The notes: generated from the letters alone by a model not told the origin. 64,000 nt of DNA from Rhodospirillales bacterium (GCA_019455065.1 JACFNC010000010.1:62001-126000); one strand, 5' to 3'; shown: positions 9,161-18,998, numbered from the stretch's first letter. Made by a program: numbers and translations.

Positions 9161-9619
9161 ATGTGGCGTTTTGATTGGACAGAGGCGATGAGCGTCGCCA
9201 TCGAGGAGCTTGACGAGGATCACAAGCGGTCGGTCCGAATCATGAACCTGATCGGCGCCGCCGCCAGCGCGGCCGACTTCTCGAACGCCGAAAAGATGCG
9301 CGACGCCCTTGCGATCGACCTCGCTCAGCATTTCCGGCGTGAGGAAAGGATTTTGGCGCGGTACGGTTATCCCCGGCTAAAAACTCACATCCTCGGCCAT
9401 CGCGCCGCCAATGACGAATTGCAGAAGTTCGCCCAGGTCATCAAGACGCGTAACGTGATCGCGATTCTCGGCGCCCTCGACGACCTTCGGCTGTTTTTCG
9501 TCGAACGCCTGATCATCGACGACATCGATTACAAATGGTTCTTTCTCGACCGGCGCATCGTGCCCGAGTTCAGCGATGAGCCGGCTGTCGAATCACCGGC
9601 TCTTGATTCCCGGGACTAG
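9161..9619 (+). CDS. Bacteriohemerythrin-like protein
   Basis: Hemerythrins bind O2 or NO at a di-iron site. The 152-residue, single-domain product starts MWRFDWTEAMSV, typical of bacteriohemerythrins. It has ligands His21, His57-x3-Glu61, His76-x3-His80 and Asp121. The position where the last helix normally carries a His five residues before that Asp is Arg116 (RLIIDDIDYK), so one iron ligand seems missing. The stop codon shares CTAG (9616-9619) with the convergent gene. Location beside the nos cluster suggests a role in O2 or NO handling, but that is inference. Confidence 0.85.
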   Translation: MWRFDWTEAMSVAIEELDEDHKRSVRIMNLIGAAASAADFSNAEKMRDALAIDLAQHFRREERILARYGYPRLKTHILGHRAANDELQKFAQVIKTRNVIAILGALDDLRLFFVERLIIDDIDYKWFFLDRRIVPEFSDEPAVESPALDSRD

Positions 9620-12600
9620 CCCCCTCCCCGACCGCCGCCCTCAGGCAGGATGTTGAACAGGCCGCGCAGGAAGCCCGGCGCCAGCGCCGCGAGCGGATTG
9701 ACCACGATGGCCGGATCGTCGGCCTTCCCCTTGATGCCGTAGGTGGCGGCGAACACGCCCCCTCCCTTCTCGGGCGTCAGGATTTGGCCCAGAACCGGCA
9801 CGTTGCCGAGGATGCTGTTGAAGGCGTAGATGGGGACGATGGTTCCCTCCAGCGACAAGGTGTCGGCCTTGAGGTCGAGGGCGCCGTTCGCCGTGATCCC
9901 CAGTGCCGGGCCGAAGGCGCGCATCTCGTTCAACTCGAACCGGCCGCGGCGCAGCGAGAACGGCAGGTCTAGGGTCGAGAACGAAATTCCGTCGCCGCGC
10001 AGAAGGTCGCCGATCCCGGTCAACGCCGCGACAGACAGCAGCCGCGCCAGCAGCGGCGCCTTGACCACGTGATAATCGGATACGGCGATCCGACCCGTGA
10101 TGCCCGCGCCGGGATCACGACCCCCGATCACCGCCCGCACGTCGAGCTTGCCGCCCACCATGTTGTCGAACGCGCCGAATGCGCGGAACACCGCGCCGGC
10201 ATCCGCCGAGGTCATGGAAACGACGCGCCCCTCGGCGCGAGGCGACAATTCGGCAGCCACGATCTTCCCGCCGGGGGCGAAGCCGTGAAGGCGCCCCGTC
10301 CGCCACTCCCCGCCATCGCTTGCCAGAGCAGCGGTGACGTTTTCGAGGTAGGTTTCCTCGCCGAGCCAGAGACGATCGACCGCGCCGGTGACACTGAGCG
10401 CGGGCGTGTCGTCGCGCTCCTCCTCCGGCCCGCTCCCCGCGACCCGGTTGGCAAGCCCCGCGTCGAACAAGGGCGCCGCGTCGAACGAGGCCCCGGCCAC
10501 GTCCAGGGCCACACCGCCGTCTGCGAGCAGCCGCGCCGTGGCCCGAACGTCCGTCCGGCCGCACCGGAAGCGGCCTATCTCGATCCGCTCCACCCCGCCT
10601 TCGCCGTTCAGGATGACCGAGCCTGTAGCCGCCAAATCCTCGCCCGCCGACACCGTAAACCCGTTGACCTCGACCATCCGCCCGCCTTGCAGGCGGGCGC
10701 GCACCGCCGCCGACGCCGCCCTGCCCATCGGCTTTTGCCAGGCGATTTGCGGCAGCCCCATGGCCGACCCGGTGAGGTCGAGTTTCGCCTCCAGCAGTCC
10801 CGTACGGTCGTCGCCCAGAAGCGCCACGACCTCGACCGGCACCGCGCCCGTGAGGAAGGGGTGCTGGAACGGCGCGAAATCGAGCCCGAGCGCGGCGCGT
10901 TGGCGGTCGTCCAGCACGCTGCGCAGCGCGTACCGGCTGCGAGATCCCGCGTCGCCGAAATTCTCCCGCCAACTCATCTCCGCCGGAGCGCCGGCCACGG
11001 CAACCCTACCCGTCACGTCCATCCCTTCGCGGGTGACGACCATGGCCAAGTCGCCGCCGGTCACGTCACGGTCGAACAGTATCCGCGGCACGGTCACATC
11101 CTTCAGGGTCGAGCGCGCGTGTATCGTCACGTCCTCAAGCGACAGTGCCTTCAGCAAAGGGAAGCGGAGGGTCAGGTGGGTGGCCGCGGTTCCCGAGGTC
11201 GTCTCGGGATCGATCCCGAGCGCCTTCGCGTAACCGAGGGGACGATGGTCGACAAGGCGAAGCGCGTCGGCCAGCGGCCCTACGACCGCGAGGTCGATGG
11301 CGGCCCGTTCGCCGTCGCCATTCAACCCGGTGAAATCGATGGTACCACCGGTGACCCGCAGTCCGTAGACCTCGCCGCCCTTGATCGCCAGCCGAAAGCG
11401 GTTGCGGTCGAAGGTGGCCACCGCCGACGCGTTCTTGACCTCGGGCAGTTCCCCGAGATAGCGGACCGTCACCCCCTCGGGCAGGATGCGGCCGGAGATG
11501 CCTCCGATCGTGATCTCGCCGGACTCCGCGATGTCCGCCGAAAGCGTCGCTTGCGCCTCGCGAACCATGCCGTGCGAGAGGTTGGCCACGATCCAAGAAC
11601 GCACATCGGGCGCCAGCGACGGTGGCCAGAAGCGGTCGAGCGCGTCGACCGGCATGCGGGCCACGGTGGCATCCGCCTTGACCGCGATTCGGGTTCCGAC
11701 ACGGTCGGCCACGGCGCTGGCCGAGACCGTGGGGCCCCCGAGATCGGCGAAGAACTCGTCCACCCGCAGCGTGGCGAAGTAGTCGGACGCCGCAAGCTTG
11801 AGGTGGAGGGTCTCCAGGGGGTAGGTGGCGGCGAGCGGCTCCGGAACCCGCAACGCACCGCCGGCTCCGGTGAGGTCGAGGCTCAAGGTTTCAATGCCGC
11901 TGGCCGGGTGGAACGCGAAGGCGACGGAGCCCGCAAGCGGCATGTCGATGGCGGACAACCGGGCGAGTTCCGGGAGGGCCGGCGCGAAGGCCGCCGGGCG
12001 CACGTCGCCGAATGTGGCCGCGCCCGCAAGCTTGCCGGTGAACCTGTCCCAGCGAACCACGCCGCGCAGGCGCGGCTTCTCGTCACCGAAGTCAATATGG
12101 ACGCCGAGATCGGCCGAAATGCCGTCGGCATCCCGCCGGAGTTTGATGTCGGCATCCGGCGCATGCCAGGTGAAACCGAGCACCGCATCCTCGATCACGA
12201 GTTCGCCACCGACGATCTCGAGCCGTCGCAGCGATGCGATCGGACCCTCCACCCCGCCCTGCAACTGGGCGATCAGACGATCGACAACGCCGGCCGCCTC
12301 GCCGGGGCCGCCCTCGCCCAGCCCCCAGTGCACTTCGCCCCCGGAATCGCGAAACAATCGGATGCGCGGGCCGATGATCTCGATGGCGCTCGGCGCCAGC
12401 TCCGCGCGCAGCAGCGCGCGGCCGCTCATCGTGACCGCGACCTCGGGCACCGAGGCGACCACGCCGCGGTCCCTCACCAGCGCGTGCACACCCACCGCCC
12501 GCAGATCGAGGGCCTTTTCCCACCCGGCCCAGGTGAGTTGCGTCCGCTCAAGCCTGACGGTGAAACCACCGGCCGGATCGGCCAGCGCGTCCTCGATGTA

Positions 12601-12738
12601 AGGGGTCAGGAAATCAAGCGCCAATGGCCCCTGCGACAGCCGCCAGGCAAGCAGCGATCCACCGACGACGAGGATCAGGACGAAGGCCTCCAGCAGGCGG
12701 AAGAAACCCTTGACCGTGCCGTGGACCACCCGCGCCAA
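9616..12738 (-). CDS. Large AsmA/YhdP-like envelope protein (DUF3971 type)
   Basis: The 1040-residue protein has one N-terminal membrane anchor (FVLILVVGGSLLAW) and a long periplasmic part. That part ends with the AsmA-like C-terminal region (LKADTLSLEGTIVPIYAFNS, LGNVPVLGQILTPEKGGGVFAA). YhdP-family proteins are proposed bridges moving phospholipid from inner to outer membrane; the role here is inferred from family. The start is TTG at 12738, the only way to keep the MARVV-anchor N-terminus before an upstream stop; GTG at 12729 is a possible alternative. It is divergent from glnE. Confidence 0.8.
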   Translation of the reverse strand: MARVVHGTVKGFFRLLEAFVLILVVGGSLLAWRLSQGPLALDFLTPYIEDALADPAGGFTVRLERTQLTWAGWEKALDLRAVGVHALVRDRGVVASVPEVAVTMSGRALLRAELAPSAIEIIGPRIRLFRDSGGEVHWGLGEGGPGEAAGVVDRLIAQLQGGVEGPIASLRRLEIVGGELVIEDAVLGFTWHAPDADIKLRRDADGISADLGVHIDFGDEKPRLRGVVRWDRFTGKLAGAATFGDVRPAAFAPALPELARLSAIDMPLAGSVAFAFHPASGIETLSLDLTGAGGALRVPEPLAATYPLETLHLKLAASDYFATLRVDEFFADLGGPTVSASAVADRVGTRIAVKADATVARMPVDALDRFWPPSLAPDVRSWIVANLSHGMVREAQATLSADIAESGEITIGGISGRILPEGVTVRYLGELPEVKNASAVATFDRNRFRLAIKGGEVYGLRVTGGTIDFTGLNGDGERAAIDLAVVGPLADALRLVDHRPLGYAKALGIDPETTSGTAATHLTLRFPLLKALSLEDVTIHARSTLKDVTVPRILFDRDVTGGDLAMVVTREGMDVTGRVAVAGAPAEMSWRENFGDAGSRSRYALRSVLDDRQRAALGLDFAPFQHPFLTGAVPVEVVALLGDDRTGLLEAKLDLTGSAMGLPQIAWQKPMGRAASAAVRARLQGGRMVEVNGFTVSAGEDLAATGSVILNGEGGVERIEIGRFRCGRTDVRATARLLADGGVALDVAGASFDAAPLFDAGLANRVAGSGPEEERDDTPALSVTGAVDRLWLGEETYLENVTAALASDGGEWRTGRLHGFAPGGKIVAAELSPRAEGRVVSMTSADAGAVFRAFGAFDNMVGGKLDVRAVIGGRDPGAGITGRIAVSDYHVVKAPLLARLLSVAALTGIGDLLRGDGISFSTLDLPFSLRRGRFELNEMRAFGPALGITANGALDLKADTLSLEGTIVPIYAFNSILGNVPVLGQILTPEKGGGVFAATYGIKGKADDPAIVVNPLAALAPGFLRGLFNILPEGGGRGGG

Positions 12739-12825
12739 TCCCCATGTTCGACTTGACCCTTATCGAGCCAATGCGCAGTGTGAGGCAAGACGCAAGATTT
12801 GGAAACGCGGCACTTGCCTTTCCCA

Positions 12826-15804
12826 ATGTCCCTCGAGACCCTGCCCAAGCCAGGGAACGCCGCGCGCGCGAAGCTCGGCTTCGAGCGGTGGCGCGATCTC
12901 GCCGGCGAACTGGACGACCCCGCCCTCGCCTCCTTCGTGCGCGGCATCGCCGCCGACGGGGCGGGGCAGGCGCTGCTTGCCGCCGTGTTCGGCAACAGCC
13001 CGTATCTCAGCCAGTCGATCCTGCGCGAGCCCGCGTTCCTGCGCGACGTGATCGAAGGCGGAGCGGCCCCCACCTTCAAAGCCTTGCTGGAACGGACTGT
13101 GGCCGAAGGCGACGTCGCCACCGACCTTGGCGGAGTGATGCGCCTGCTCCGCCAGGCAAAACGCAAGGCCGCGCTCGCCATTGCGCTCGCCGACGTCGCC
13201 GGCGACTGGCGGCTGGACGAGGTCACCGGCGCCCTATCGCGGTTCGCCGATGCCACCCTGGGGGTGGCGGTGCGCTTCCTGCTGCGGCAGGCTGCGGCGC
13301 GTGGCGAAATCGAACTCGCCCACCGCGACGACCCGGAACGGGACAGTGGCCTGCTCATCATCGGCATGGGCAAGCTGGGCGCCGGGGAACTCAACTACTC
13401 GAGCGACATAGACCTGATCGTTCTCTACGAGGACGAGCGCATCCGCTACACCGGCCGCAAGAGCGTCAAGGAATGCCTGGTGCGGCTGACGCTGGACCTC
13501 GTCAAGATCATGGAGGAGCGCACGGCGGACGGGTACGTCTTCCGTACCGACCTGCGGCTGCGCCCGGACCCCGGCGCCACCCCGCCGGCCATCTCGATCG
13601 CCGCGGCCGAGCTCTATTACGAGGGCTTCGGCCAGAACTGGGAGCGTGCCGCGCTGATCAAGGCCCGGCAGGTGGCCGGCGACCGCGCCGTGGGCGACGC
13701 GTTCCTGAAGTTCCTGCGGCCCTTCATCTGGCGGAAAAACCTGGATTTCGCCGCCATTCAGGACATCCACTCGATCAAGCGCCAGATCAACGCCCATCGC
13801 GGCCACCACACCATCGCGGTGGCCGGGCACAACATCAAGCTGGGGCGCGGCGGCATCCGCGAAATCGAGTTCTTCGCCCAGACGCAACAGCTGATCTGGG
13901 GCGGCCGCCAACCCGAGATGCGCCCGTCGGGCACCTGCGCCGCCCTGCGGGCGCTGGCCGCGGCCGGCCACATCGACGACTCGGTGGCCGACCAGATGAT
14001 CGACGCCTATTCCTACCTGCGGCGGCTCGAGCATCGGTTGCAGATGATCGACGACAAGCAGACGCAGGTGCTGCCCGGCGAGGCCGAACAATTGGCCGAA
14101 CTGGCCGCCTTCATGGGCTACGACTCGCCGGCGGCGTTCGAAACCGAACTGCGCGGCCAGCTCGAATGCGTCGAGCAGCATTACGCGCATCTGTTCGAGG
14201 ATGCCCCCAATCTGGGCGGCGCCGGCGGCAATCTGGTGTTCACCGGCGGCGAAAACGATCCCGAAACCCTGAAGACCATCACCGAGATGGGTTTCTCCAA
14301 CGCCACCGGCATCTCGTCGCAGATTCGCGGCTGGCATCACGGCCGCATTCGCGCCACCCGCAGCACTCGCGCCCGCGAGCTGCTGACCGAGTTGACCCCC
14401 GTCCTGCTCACGGCGCTGTCGAAGACCGCCAACCCGGATGCGGCGTTCATGCGCTTCGACGAGTTCCTGTCGCACCTGCCGGCGGGGGTGCCGGTGTTTT
14501 CGCTGTTCTACGCCAATCCCGGACTGCTCGACCTGGTGGCCGAGGTGATGGGCGACGCCCCGCGCCTGGCCGAGCATCTGAGCCGCAATCCCTCGATGCT
14601 CGACAGCGTGCTGAGCGAGGATTTCCTGGCGCCTCCGCCGCCGCCGGAGGAACTGGACTCCGATCTCGACCGCGTCCTGGCCGACGCCCGCGATTACCAG
14701 GAGATTCTCGATCTCTGCCGGCGCTGGACCAACGACCGCAAGTTCCAGGTCGGCATGCAGACGCTGCGCGGCCTGCTCGATCCGGCGGCCTCGTCGCGGG
14801 CCCTGACCGACATCGCCGACACCGTGATCAGCCGCCTTCATCCCCGCGTCGAGGACGAGTTCGCGCGTTTGCACGGCCGGGTTCCGGGGGCCGGGGTGGC
14901 GATCGTCGCCATGGGCAAGATGGGCGGACGCGAGATGACCGCGACCTCCGATCTGGACCTCATCATCATCTACGAGGTGCCGCCCGAGGTGGAGCAGTCG
15001 AACGGCCCCAAACCGCTGCTGCCCGGGGTCTACTTCGCCCGCCTGACCCAGCGGCTGCTCAACGCCATCACGGCGAAGACCGGCGAGGGCCTGCTCTACG
15101 AGGTCGACATGCGGCTGCGGCCGTCGGGCCATGCCGGCCCCATCGCGTCGAGCCTCGAAGCCTTCGTTCGCTACCACGACGAGATGGCCTGGACGTGGGA
15201 GCACATGGCCATGACCCGGGCGCGGGTGATCAGCGGCCCGCCCGACCTTGCCGAGCGCGTGCGTGCCGTCATCGACAGGACGCTGTGCCGCCCCCGCGAC
15301 CCCGACAGGCTGCTGCGCGACGTCGCCGACATGCGGGCGCGGATGGCCCGCGAGCACCGGGGCGAATCGCTTTGGGACGGCAAGCATGTGCGGGGCGGGC
15401 TGATCGACATCGAGTTCATCACCCAATACCTGCTGCTGCGCCACGCCCACGCCCACCCCGGCATCCTCGCGACCAACACGGCGGCAATGATCGAACGGCT
15501 GCGGGACGCGCGGCTGCTGGCCAAGGGCGACGCCGCCCTTCTGATCGAGGCGCTGCGGCTGTGGTCGGCCGTGCAGGCGGTGCTGCGCCTGACCATCGCC
15601 GGCCGGTTCGACGAGGCCACCGCGCCCGAGGGCCTGAAGAGCAAGCTGGCGCGCGCCGCCGGTCAGCAGGACTTCGCGGCGCTGAAGCGCAGCCTGGCCG
15701 TCCACGGCGCCGAGGTGCGGTCACTGTTCGCCGCCATCGTCGACGAGCCGGCCCAGGCCCTGGCGTTGGCCCCGCCGGGCACACAGGAGGAGAGCGCGCG
15801 ATGA
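12826..15804 (+). CDS. glnE: Glutamine synthetase adenylyltransferase/deadenylase
   Basis: GlnE adds and removes AMP on glutamine synthetase under control of PII. The 992-residue protein has the expected duplicated nucleotidyltransferase architecture. The motif GKLGAGELNYSSDIDLIV lies near residue 180 and GKMGGREMTATSDLDLII near residue 695, each with the two catalytic Asp residues. Each is followed by a helical GlnD-type regulatory domain (EHRLQMIDDKQTQVLP; RGGLIDIEFITQYLL). ATG 12826 was chosen over an upstream TTG at 12799 because MSLETLPKPGN gives the usual N-terminus. The stop overlaps the bcp ATG. Confidence 0.96.
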   Translation: MSLETLPKPGNAARAKLGFERWRDLAGELDDPALASFVRGIAADGAGQALLAAVFGNSPYLSQSILREPAFLRDVIEGGAAPTFKALLERTVAEGDVATDLGGVMRLLRQAKRKAALAIALADVAGDWRLDEVTGALSRFADATLGVAVRFLLRQAAARGEIELAHRDDPERDSGLLIIGMGKLGAGELNYSSDIDLIVLYEDERIRYTGRKSVKECLVRLTLDLVKIMEERTADGYVFRTDLRLRPDPGATPPAISIAAAELYYEGFGQNWERAALIKARQVAGDRAVGDAFLKFLRPFIWRKNLDFAAIQDIHSIKRQINAHRGHHTIAVAGHNIKLGRGGIREIEFFAQTQQLIWGGRQPEMRPSGTCAALRALAAAGHIDDSVADQMIDAYSYLRRLEHRLQMIDDKQTQVLPGEAEQLAELAAFMGYDSPAAFETELRGQLECVEQHYAHLFEDAPNLGGAGGNLVFTGGENDPETLKTITEMGFSNATGISSQIRGWHHGRIRATRSTRARELLTELTPVLLTALSKTANPDAAFMRFDEFLSHLPAGVPVFSLFYANPGLLDLVAEVMGDAPRLAEHLSRNPSMLDSVLSEDFLAPPPPPEELDSDLDRVLADARDYQEILDLCRRWTNDRKFQVGMQTLRGLLDPAASSRALTDIADTVISRLHPRVEDEFARLHGRVPGAGVAIVAMGKMGGREMTATSDLDLIIIYEVPPEVEQSNGPKPLLPGVYFARLTQRLLNAITAKTGEGLLYEVDMRLRPSGHAGPIASSLEAFVRYHDEMAWTWEHMAMTRARVISGPPDLAERVRAVIDRTLCRPRDPDRLLRDVADMRARMAREHRGESLWDGKHVRGGLIDIEFITQYLLLRHAHAHPGILATNTAAMIERLRDARLLAKGDAALLIEALRLWSAVQAVLRLTIAGRFDEATAPEGLKSKLARAAGQQDFAALKRSLAVHGAEVRSLFAAIVDEPAQALALAPPGTQEESAR

Positions 15805-16268
15805 GCCTGAATCCGGGCGAGCAGGCCCCCGACTTCACCCTGCCCACCGACGGCGGCGGCACCGTGACCCTGAGCGCGCTGCGGGGGCGCCCGGTGGTGC
15901 TGTACTTCTATCCCAAGGACGACACCTCGGGCTGCACCGCCGAGGCCTGCGCCTTCCGCGATGCCTTTCCCGATTTCTCCGCCCCCGGAGCCGTCGTCAT
16001 CGGCGTCTCGCGCGACAGCGTTTCCAGTCACGACCGGTTCAAGGCGAAGCACGGCCTGCCCTTTCCCCTGGCCGCCGACGTCGACGGGACGGTTTGCGCG
16101 GCCTACGGGGTGTGGAAGGAAAAGAGCATGTACGGGCGCAAATACATGGGCATCGAGCGCTCGACCTTCCTGATCGGGCCCGACGGGGCGATCCGCGGCC
16201 TATGGCGCAAGGTCAAGGTTCCCGGCCACGCCGCCGAGGTGCTGAAGGCTGTGCGCGGCTTGCAGTAG
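15801..16268 (+). CDS. bcp: Thiol peroxidase Bcp (PrxQ-type peroxiredoxin)
   Basis: Reduces H2O2 and organic hydroperoxides using thioredoxin. The 155-residue protein has peroxidatic Cys45 and resolving Cys50 in KDDTSGCTAEACAFRD, the PrxQ pattern. The ATG overlaps the glnE stop (ATGA), and AGGAGGA sits 10 bases upstream, inside glnE. The glnE-bcp coupling is probably positional rather than functional. Confidence 0.96.
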   Translation: MSLNPGEQAPDFTLPTDGGGTVTLSALRGRPVVLYFYPKDDTSGCTAEACAFRDAFPDFSAPGAVVIGVSRDSVSSHDRFKAKHGLPFPLAADVDGTVCAAYGVWKEKSMYGRKYMGIERSTFLIGPDGAIRGLWRKVKVPGHAAEVLKAVRGLQ

Positions 16269-16335
16269 AACTCATTGCGAAAAACCCGGTCATGGCGGCG
16301 CAGAAGACGGCGCATTGTCGTGACAGCGAAGGGGA

Positions 16336-17265
16336 GTGCGTGACTTGAACGTGTTTCCGATCTTTGCCTCGATGGCCCTGTTGACATTAGCCGCAACCTT
16401 GGTGCCGACAGGCGCTGTGGCGTTCGGGACCGGCATCGAAGGGGGCAGGGGCAAGAATGGGCAGCCAAGCCGCGGGATGGGGAAAGACGACGGGACCGGG
16501 CACCTTGACGGCCCCGCGATGAAAAGCGGTCCTCAAGCCGGATTGAATCCGGAGATGCAACGGGCCTTCATGGCCACCATGGCCGCAATAGAGTCAATGG
16601 AAGCGCGAGGCTTTTTCGAGACGGGCCTGAGGCCCGCCTATCCCGAACACCTGAAATGCCAGACCGCCGACTCCTTTTTCGGAGTGACCATTCGAGGCGA
16701 CGGGTCGGTGCGCTCGACTCGCTTCTACCATGGGCGGCACGGAGGTCTCGATATCCCGGCGAAGGGGATCGAAATAATCGCCATGGCTGACGGGGAGGTC
16801 ATAGAAAAAAGCGAAGGCGAGAACATCGGCGGGATCAAGGTCGTCGTACGTCATTCACCCGCGGATACCGGCCTCGATCGGTGGATTTTCACGGAGTACA
16901 AGCACCTGCAGGAACCCTCCCCCCTTTCCTTGCATGCGCGCGTCCGCAAAGGGGAACCGGTCGGGATCGCCGGCAATACGGGAACCACCGGCGGGCGCGC
17001 TTATGGCCCCGAGGGTCATTATCATCTGCACTTGACCACATGGTACAATAATACGGGCGAATACGTGGAGACGCCCAAGATGCTTATCCCGGTCGACGGT
17101 TATTGGCTCGACCCACTTGCGATGTTGCGGGGGGGACCCCTGGAGAGCGCCGCAGTTCGTGCCCTACCGGAGAGCCAAAAGCAGGTGCGTTTCGCCTACA
17201 TGACCACCGATGGCTCCGTCCACCCGGAAGGAGCCAGGGTCGTGTGGCCATTCGTCTGTCGCTGA
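16336..17265 (+). CDS. Exported M23-family (LytM-like) metallopeptidase
   Basis: The product is predicted to be a periplasmic zinc endopeptidase or a catalytically related cell-wall factor. After an N-terminal signal segment (FASMALLTLAATLVPTGAVAF) and a glycine-rich linker, the M23 fold shows HGGLD (His135, Asp139) and HLH (His230, His232), the complete zinc set. With start GTG 16336 it has 309 residues. GAAGGGG at 16328-16334 fits better with TTG 16345 or GTG 16351, so the first few residues are uncertain. It is a lone gene; its substrate is unknown. Confidence 0.82.
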   Translation: MRDLNVFPIFASMALLTLAATLVPTGAVAFGTGIEGGRGKNGQPSRGMGKDDGTGHLDGPAMKSGPQAGLNPEMQRAFMATMAAIESMEARGFFETGLRPAYPEHLKCQTADSFFGVTIRGDGSVRSTRFYHGRHGGLDIPAKGIEIIAMADGEVIEKSEGENIGGIKVVVRHSPADTGLDRWIFTEYKHLQEPSPLSLHARVRKGEPVGIAGNTGTTGGRAYGPEGHYHLHLTTWYNNTGEYVETPKMLIPVDGYWLDPLAMLRGGPLESAAVRALPESQKQVRFAYMTTDGSVHPEGARVVWPFVCR

Positions 17266-17298
17266 TTCTTGGCGGACAAGGTGGGGGCGCGGCGCGCC

Positions 17299-17402
17299 CC
17301 CTCACCCTCCCGCTACGCGGGCCCCTCCCTCTCCCGCTTGCGGGAGAAGGGAGTCCACGGTTTACATCCTCTCCCGCTTGCGGGAGAGGGTCGGGGTGAG
17401 GG
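17299..17402. repeat. Dispersed palindromic repeat, family A, copy 1
   Basis: The stretch is bounded by CCCTCACCCT and its complement GGGTGAGGG. It contains two copies of the hairpin CTCCCGCTTGCGGGAG (second 17370-17389) and a CCCGCTACGCGGG hairpin. Related stretches occur at 35258-35351 and 50403-50457. The right half overlaps the 3' end of oxyR and encodes its last residues. Confidence 0.8.
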
Positions 17403-18306
17403 TCTTGGCCGCCATGCGTTCCCGGATGACCTCGGCCAGCATCAGGAACTCGCGCTTGCGCGGCGAGGACTTGCGCCAGCCCAGGCCGATGCGGCGCGCC
17501 GCGTCCTCGCCCTGGAGCGGGCGCGTGACCAGGCCGGTTCCGCGCAGGACGTCGGCCGCCACCGCCATGCGCGGCAGCAGCGTCACCCCCAGACCGTTGG
17601 CGACCATCTGCACCAGGGTGTGCAGGCTGGTCCCCTGCACGCCCTCGGCGGTGCCGCCGCGCGCCAGGCGGCAGGCGGCCAGGGCGTGCTCGCGCAGGCA
17701 GTGGCCCTCCTCGAGCAGCAGCAGCGGCGCGCCGGCCATGTCGGCCACCCTCACCGTTTCCCCGCGGCACAGCGGATCGTCGGGCAGGCAGGCGACGACG
17801 AACGGGTCGTCGCCGACCACCACGGTTTCCAGATCCTCGGCCGGATAGGGCAAGGCGATCAGCACCGCGTCGAGATGGCCGGCGGACAGCTGGTCGAGCA
17901 CCCGCCCCGTCAGATCCTCGCGCAGATAGAGCTTGAGCCTGGGAAAGCGTTGCCGCAGGGCCGGCAGCAGATCGGGCAGCAGATAGGGGCCGATGGTCGG
18001 GATCACGCCCAGCCGCAGCGTGCCGGCCAGCGGCTCGCCGGCCGCCCGCGCCAGTTCTGCGATGTCCTCGGCGCCGCGCAGGAGACCGCGGGCGCGGGCC
18101 ACGATCTGCTCGCCCAGCGGCGTGAACATCACCCGCCGCTTGGTGCGCTCGACCAGGCTGGCCGCCAGCAGGGTCTCCAGTTCCTGGATGCCGGCACTGA
18201 GCGTCGACTGGGTGACATGGCAGGCCTCGGCGGCACGGCCGAAGTGGTTATGGTCGGCGAGGGCGACGAGATAGGAAAGCTGCCTCAGGGTGGGGAGTAT
18301 AGTCAT
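17362..18306 (-). CDS. oxyR: OxyR-type hydrogen peroxide regulator (LysR family)
   Basis: The 314-residue protein has an N-terminal LysR helix-turn-helix ([20 protein letters not shown]) and an effector domain. The two redox cysteines are spaced as in OxyR ([12 protein letters not shown], nine apart). It is divergent from ahpC-ahpD, the standard OxyR target. ATG 18306 ([10 protein letters not shown]) was chosen; an open frame extends to 18357 without family similarity. The final residues [12 protein letters not shown] come from an intergenic palindromic repeat rather than from the ancestral gene. No textbook ATAG-N7-CTAT site was seen in the 99-base divergent gap. Confidence 0.92.
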   Translation of the reverse strand: MTILPTLRQLSYLVALADHNHFGRAAEACHVTQSTLSAGIQELETLLAASLVERTKRRVMFTPLGEQIVARARGLLRGAEDIAELARAAGEPLAGTLRLGVIPTIGPYLLPDLLPALRQRFPRLKLYLREDLTGRVLDQLSAGHLDAVLIALPYPAEDLETVVVGDDPFVVACLPDDPLCRGETVRVADMAGAPLLLLEEGHCLREHALAACRLARGGTAEGVQGTSLHTLVQMVANGLGVTLLPRMAVAADVLRGTGLVTRPLQGEDAARRIGLGWRKSSPRKREFLMLAEVIRERMAAKTLTPTLSRKRERM

Positions 18307-18405
18307 CGGTTTTCTCGATTTCTGAATCCAGAATAACTCGTTGGATCGATTTCGCAAGAGTTCTTAAGTTCGGGGCAACGCAAACCGAACTTCGAGGAGA
18401 AGGAC

Positions 18406-18945
18406 ATGCTGACTGTTGGAGACCGCTTCCCGAGCTATCGCCTGAAGGCCGTGAGCGGCACGGACCTGCCCGAAAGCTTCCCCGAGATGACCGACAAGGA
18501 TTTCACGGGCAAGTGGAAGGTGTACGTGTTTTGGCCCAAGGACTTCACCTTCGTCTGCCCGACCGAAATCCTGGCCTTCGACGAACTCGACGGCGAGTTC
18601 CGCGACCGCGACGCCCAGATCATCGGCGCCAGCACCGATTCGGACTTCGTGCACCTGTCGTGGCGGCGGAGCCGCGAGGACCTCGGCAAGGTCAAGTACC
18701 CGTGGCTGTCGGACATCCGCAAGGAACTGTCGGCGAGCCTCGGCATCCTCGATCCCGAGGAAGGGGTGGCGAAGCGGGCGACCTTCGTCGTCGATCCCGA
18801 CGGGATCATCCGCTTCGTGTCGGTCACCGACATGAACGTCGGGCGCAACGTGCAGGAGGTGCTGCGGGTGCTCGACGCCCTGCAGACCGACGAGCTTTGC
18901 CCCTGCAACTGGCAGAAGGGCACCGAGACGCTGAAGGCCGCCTGA
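18406..18945 (+). CDS. ahpC: Alkyl hydroperoxide reductase AhpC (peroxiredoxin)
   Basis: Two-Cys peroxiredoxin, 179 residues. Peroxidatic Cys51 lies in DFTFVCPTE, and the C-terminal cysteines Cys165 and Cys167 are in LCPCNW. This is the AhpC subtype reduced by the AhpD partner rather than by AhpF. A strong ribosome site GAGGAGAAGG precedes the ATG. ahpD follows after 53 bases containing a perfect hairpin. Control by the divergent OxyR is inferred from context. Confidence 0.95.
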   Translation: MLTVGDRFPSYRLKAVSGTDLPESFPEMTDKDFTGKWKVYVFWPKDFTFVCPTEILAFDELDGEFRDRDAQIIGASTDSDFVHLSWRRSREDLGKVKYPWLSDIRKELSASLGILDPEEGVAKRATFVVDPDGIIRFVSVTDMNVGRNVQEVLRVLDALQTDELCPCNWQKGTETLKAA

Positions 18946-18952
18946 CCCGCGT

Positions 18953-18974
18953 GGCCGGCCCGCGAGGGCCGGCC
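18953..18974 (+). terminator. Intercistronic hairpin between ahpC and ahpD
   Basis: Nine-base-pair perfect stem GGCCGGCCC / GGGCCGGCC closed by a GCGA (GNRA) tetraloop. No T-run follows, so it is more likely an mRNA-stabilising or processing structure that lets ahpC outproduce ahpD than a full terminator. Confidence 0.5.
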
Positions 18975-18998
18975 GCCCTCACCAAGGAGACAGACGAC

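Noticed and set aside
10069-12756. Long open frame on the + strand opposite the YhdP-like gene
   Set aside because: GC-rich antisense shadow: low-complexity Arg/Pro/Gly-rich product, no family motif, and the - strand gene has clear homology.
13234-15705. 823-residue open frame on the - strand opposite glnE
   Set aside because: Antisense artefact of high third-position GC; glnE motifs are unmistakable on the + strand.
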